Program-made: the position numbers and the translations under genes
Shown here: piece after piece, positions 30,180 to 32,203 of the stretch
Layout of the letters: each line of letters begins with the position of its first letter
Position numbering within the stretch: the stretch's first letter is position 1
The notes under the pieces: model-generated
The model's input: only the letters and a program-made list of their open reading frames with translations
Databases searched by the model: none
What the model was told of the DNA's origin: nothing
DNA from: Bacteroidales bacterium
GTDB taxonomy: Bacteria; Bacteroidota; Bacteroidia; Bacteroidales; F082
Reading direction: 5' to 3'
Length of the DNA: 32,203 nucleotides
NCBI GenBank assembly: GCA_015488735.1
Contig: WFNG01000059.1
Location: 1-32,203 of the forward strand

Positions 30180-32081
30180 ATGAGCGAACCTATAAAACAT
30201 GAGTGCGGTATTGCCCTCGTGCGGCTCCTGAAACCACTGGAATTTTACCAGGGAAAATACGGAACCACGCTGTACGGATTACAAAAACTGCATCTGCTGA
30301 TGCAAAAACAACACAACCGCGGACAGGATGGTGCCGGCATGGCTTGTGTGAAATTTGATCTGCCACCGGGAAAAAAATACATCAACCGCATCCGTTCCAA
30401 CAGTGCCACACCTATAAAAACTATTTTCAACAAAGTGTATGACGAACTGGAAATCATCCGACAACAACATCCAAAACGGCTCGATGATGTGGAATGGCTG
30501 AAAAATAACGTGACTTTTACCGGGGAACTTTTTCTCGGACATTTGCGATACGGCACCTACGGCGGCAACGATGTGAAAAATCTGCATCCGCTCAAAAGGG
30601 CCAACAACTGGAAAACCCGCAACTTGTTGCTCGCCGGCAATTTCAATATGACCAACAATGATGAACTACTGGAACACTTAATCGGTTTAGGGCAGTATCC
30701 GCAAGAGACTTCCGACACCATTACCGTGCTGGAAAAAATCGGCCATTTTTTGGACGAGGAGAACGAACGGCTTTATCGAGAACTGAAAAACAGGGGTATT
30801 TCTAAAAAAGAGGCCACCGATGAAATTATAAAAAAACTTGATTTACTGCCCATTCTGCGTGAATCTGCCAAGCGGTGGGATGGTGGATATGTCATCAGCG
30901 GACTGCTCGGACATGGCGATGCTTTCGTGATGCGCGACCCGGCCGGTATTCGTCCCGCTTTTTATTATGCTGATGATGAAATTGTGGTGGCAGCATCAGA
31001 ACGTCCTGTCATTCAGACGGCTTTGAATGTTCCGATAGAAAAAATACGTGAGTTGGAACCGGCTCACGCCCTGATTATCCGGAAAAGCGGAGAGCTTATT
31101 AACGAGGCTTTTATGAAACCATTGCCTAAAAGGGCCTGTTCGTTCGAGCGCATCTACTTCTCACGTGGAACCGACAAAGATATTTATCTCGAACGGAAAA
31201 AGTTAGGAAATCTGCTGGGAAATTCTGTTTTGGAGGCCATCGACTACGACCTGAAGAATACGGTCTTTTCCTATATTCCCAACACGGCTTCTGTGGCTTT
31301 TCAGGGGTTGGTTGAACAGTTGAATGATTTTACTGCCGGGCAGATAAAGGGAAAGATCCTTTCAGAACAAGGCAAACTCTCTAAAGAACGGCTTGATGTT
31401 ATATTCTCCGACCGGCCACGTGTGGAAACTATTGCCGTAAAAGATGCTAAATTGCGCACTTTTATTGCCGCTGATAGCCAGCGTGATGACCTCGTGGCCC
31501 ATGTCTATGACGTAACTTATGGCATAGTCCGCAACAACATCGACACGCTGGTGGTGCTGGACGATTCCATTGTGCGCGGTACCACACTCAGGCAGAGTAT
31601 TATCCGTATCCTCGACCGGCTGCATCCAAAAAAAATGCTGATTGTTTCCTCGGCCCCGCAAATCCGTTATCCCGATTGTTACGGCATCGACATGGCCCGG
31701 CTGGGAGATTTTGTGGCTTTTCGGGCTGCTATCGCGCTGCTTAAGGAACACCACCTCGAAAACATCATTAACGAGGTATATGCCAAAGCCAAAGCACAGG
31801 AAAACCGGCCCAAAGAACAGATTATCAACCCTGTGAAAGACATTTACAAGCCCTTTACACCACAGCAGATTTCAGATAAAATTGCGCAACTCGTTACCTC
31901 TCAGGAGGTGAAAGCCGAAGTTGCCGTGATTTACCAAAGTATTGAAAACCTGCACCAGGCCATCCCCCATCACAAAGGCGACTGGTACTTTACCGGCGAC
32001 TATCCCACACCGGGAGGCAACAAAGTGGTGAACCAGGCTTTTATCAATTATGTGGAAGGACGAAATGAGCGGGCATATTGA
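30180..32081 (+). CDS. purF: PurF-like amidophosphoribosyltransferase, long divergent form
   Basis: 633 residues, against about 505 for E. coli PurF. The N-terminal glutamine amidotransferase domain starts after an 8-residue leader that would be removed to expose Cys9 (HECGIALV, compare EECGVFGI in Bacillus). HLRYGTYGG keeps Arg123 of the usual HVRYST. The oxyanion region HNGNLTN reads GNFNMTN, so Asn154 is kept but the next Gly is Phe155. The phosphoribosyltransferase domain has an excellent PRPP loop LVVLDDSIVRGTTLRQ (458-469 core) but lacks the usual VVPDSG and YVGRTFI segments (PNTAS and other sequence instead). In Bacteroidota such long forms are annotated as PurF; it may be a paralogue with a different role. 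No other purine gene is near. Confidence 0.85.
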   Translation: MSEPIKHECGIALVRLLKPLEFYQGKYGTTLYGLQKLHLLMQKQHNRGQDGAGMACVKFDLPPGKKYINRIRSNSATPIKTIFNKVYDELEIIRQQHPKRLDDVEWLKNNVTFTGELFLGHLRYGTYGGNDVKNLHPLKRANNWKTRNLLLAGNFNMTNNDELLEHLIGLGQYPQETSDTITVLEKIGHFLDEENERLYRELKNRGISKKEATDEIIKKLDLLPILRESAKRWDGGYVISGLLGHGDAFVMRDPAGIRPAFYYADDEIVVAASERPVIQTALNVPIEKIRELEPAHALIIRKSGELINEAFMKPLPKRACSFERIYFSRGTDKDIYLERKKLGNLLGNSVLEAIDYDLKNTVFSYIPNTASVAFQGLVEQLNDFTAGQIKGKILSEQGKLSKERLDVIFSDRPRVETIAVKDAKLRTFIAADSQRDDLVAHVYDVTYGIVRNNIDTLVVLDDSIVRGTTLRQSIIRILDRLHPKKMLIVSSAPQIRYPDCYGIDMARLGDFVAFRAAIALLKEHHLENIINEVYAKAKAQENRPKEQIINPVKDIYKPFTPQQISDKIAQLVTSQEVKAEVAVIYQSIENLHQAIPHHKGDWYFTGDYPTPGGNKVVNQAFINYVEGRNERAY

Positions 32082-32089
32082 AAAGTAAA

Positions 32090-32106
32090 TCAGGCTTTAT
32101 GCCTGA
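32090..32106 (+). terminator. short hairpin after the PurF-like gene
   Basis: TCAGGC - TTTAT - GCCTGA forms a perfect 6-bp stem 8 bp after the stop codon. It is followed by AAAATAC and not by a T run, so it is a weak terminator at best. Confidence 0.4.
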
Positions 32107-32146
32107 AAATACATGTGTAAAAAATCAAAGCTATTATGAAAAAGGT

Positions 32147-32154
32147 TATCTTTG
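32147..32154 (+). promoter_or_regulatory. -7 box of the next gene
   Basis: TATCTTTG matches TAnnTTTG and lies 24 bp before an ATG at 32179. The -33 position has no TTG. Confidence 0.4.
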
Positions 32155-32178
32155 GAATACATAAGCACTAAATCCAAA

Positions 32179-32203
32179 ATGAGAATAACCGAAAGAAAAT
32201 ATC
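32179..32203 (+). CDS. possible start of a gene cut by the window edge
   Basis: An ATG followed by seven codons (MRITERKY) runs out of the window 24 bp after a consensus -7 box. Too short to identify. Confidence 0.35.

Noticed and set aside
1-32203. CRISPR arrays, tRNA or rRNA genes, insertion sequences, phage genes
   Set aside because: No repeat-spacer pattern, cloverleaf-like sequence with T-loop, transposase or integrase motif was seen on either strand.

Overview
The window is an ordinary-looking chromosomal stretch of a member of the Bacteroidota, most likely a Bacteroidales/Marinilabiliales-type organism. The evidence is: a serine palmitoyltransferase of the Bacteroides sphingolipid type, DUF3098 next to uppP and truB, a GldB-family lipoprotein, a DAHP synthase fused to chorismate mutase, and promoters that repeatedly show the Bacteroidota -7 box TAnnTTTG, in one case with a -33 TTG at the right spacing. 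Shine-Dalgarno sequences are rare. No tRNA, rRNA, CRISPR array, integrase or transposase gene was seen.

Layout. Positions 1-6531 (minus strand) form one probable operon: a TetR-type regulator, a TolC-type outer-membrane channel, an HlyD-type lipoprotein adaptor, a secreted DUF2147 protein, two ABC ATPases (a split version of YbhF) and two ABC-2 permeases, the last cut by the window edge. This is a complete three-layer exporter with its own regulator and a palindromic candidate operator between the regulator's promoter and its start codon. Positions 6760-8560 (plus) hold DUF3098-uppP-truB, joining undecaprenyl phosphate recycling with tRNA pseudouridylation. On the minus strand, 8580-10063 is a MlaE-MlaF lipid transporter pair. 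Then come a 61-residue zinc-ribbon-like protein, a small outer-membrane barrel and a GldB-like lipoprotein (plus), glycyl-tRNA synthetase and DAHP synthase/chorismate mutase (minus), a DEAD-box helicase (plus), an orphan APS kinase and a membrane methyltransferase (minus), and transaldolase (plus).

Positions 19536-26402 are all minus strand: a YitT-family protein, a Nudix hydrolase, a three-gene sigma / anti-sigma / Spy-like periplasmic cassette, serine palmitoyltransferase, a cyclophilin-pheS pair and thymidine kinase. Positions 26557-29645 (plus) hold an acidic Glu/Pro-rich protein of unknown function, rsmI, manA and a DUF4442 thioesterase-like protein. A GNAT acetyltransferase (minus) and a long, divergent PurF-like protein (plus) close the window, with the first codons of another possible gene at the very end.

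The most interesting points are: (1) the two ATPases of the exporter carry complementary defects, predicting one working and one dead ATP site; (2) the PurF-like protein departs from the glutaminase and PRPP-site consensus and has over 120 extra residues; (3) the sigma/anti-sigma/Spy-like cassette resembles CnrYXH in layout but its anti-sigma protein lacks the zinc motif; (4) a perfect 19-bp inverted repeat lies downstream of the sphingolipid gene. I see no clear candidate for an entirely new defence or mobile system here. Several open frames begin at a TTG that is part of a TAnnTTTG promoter box, so their true starts lie further downstream; these are corrected below.
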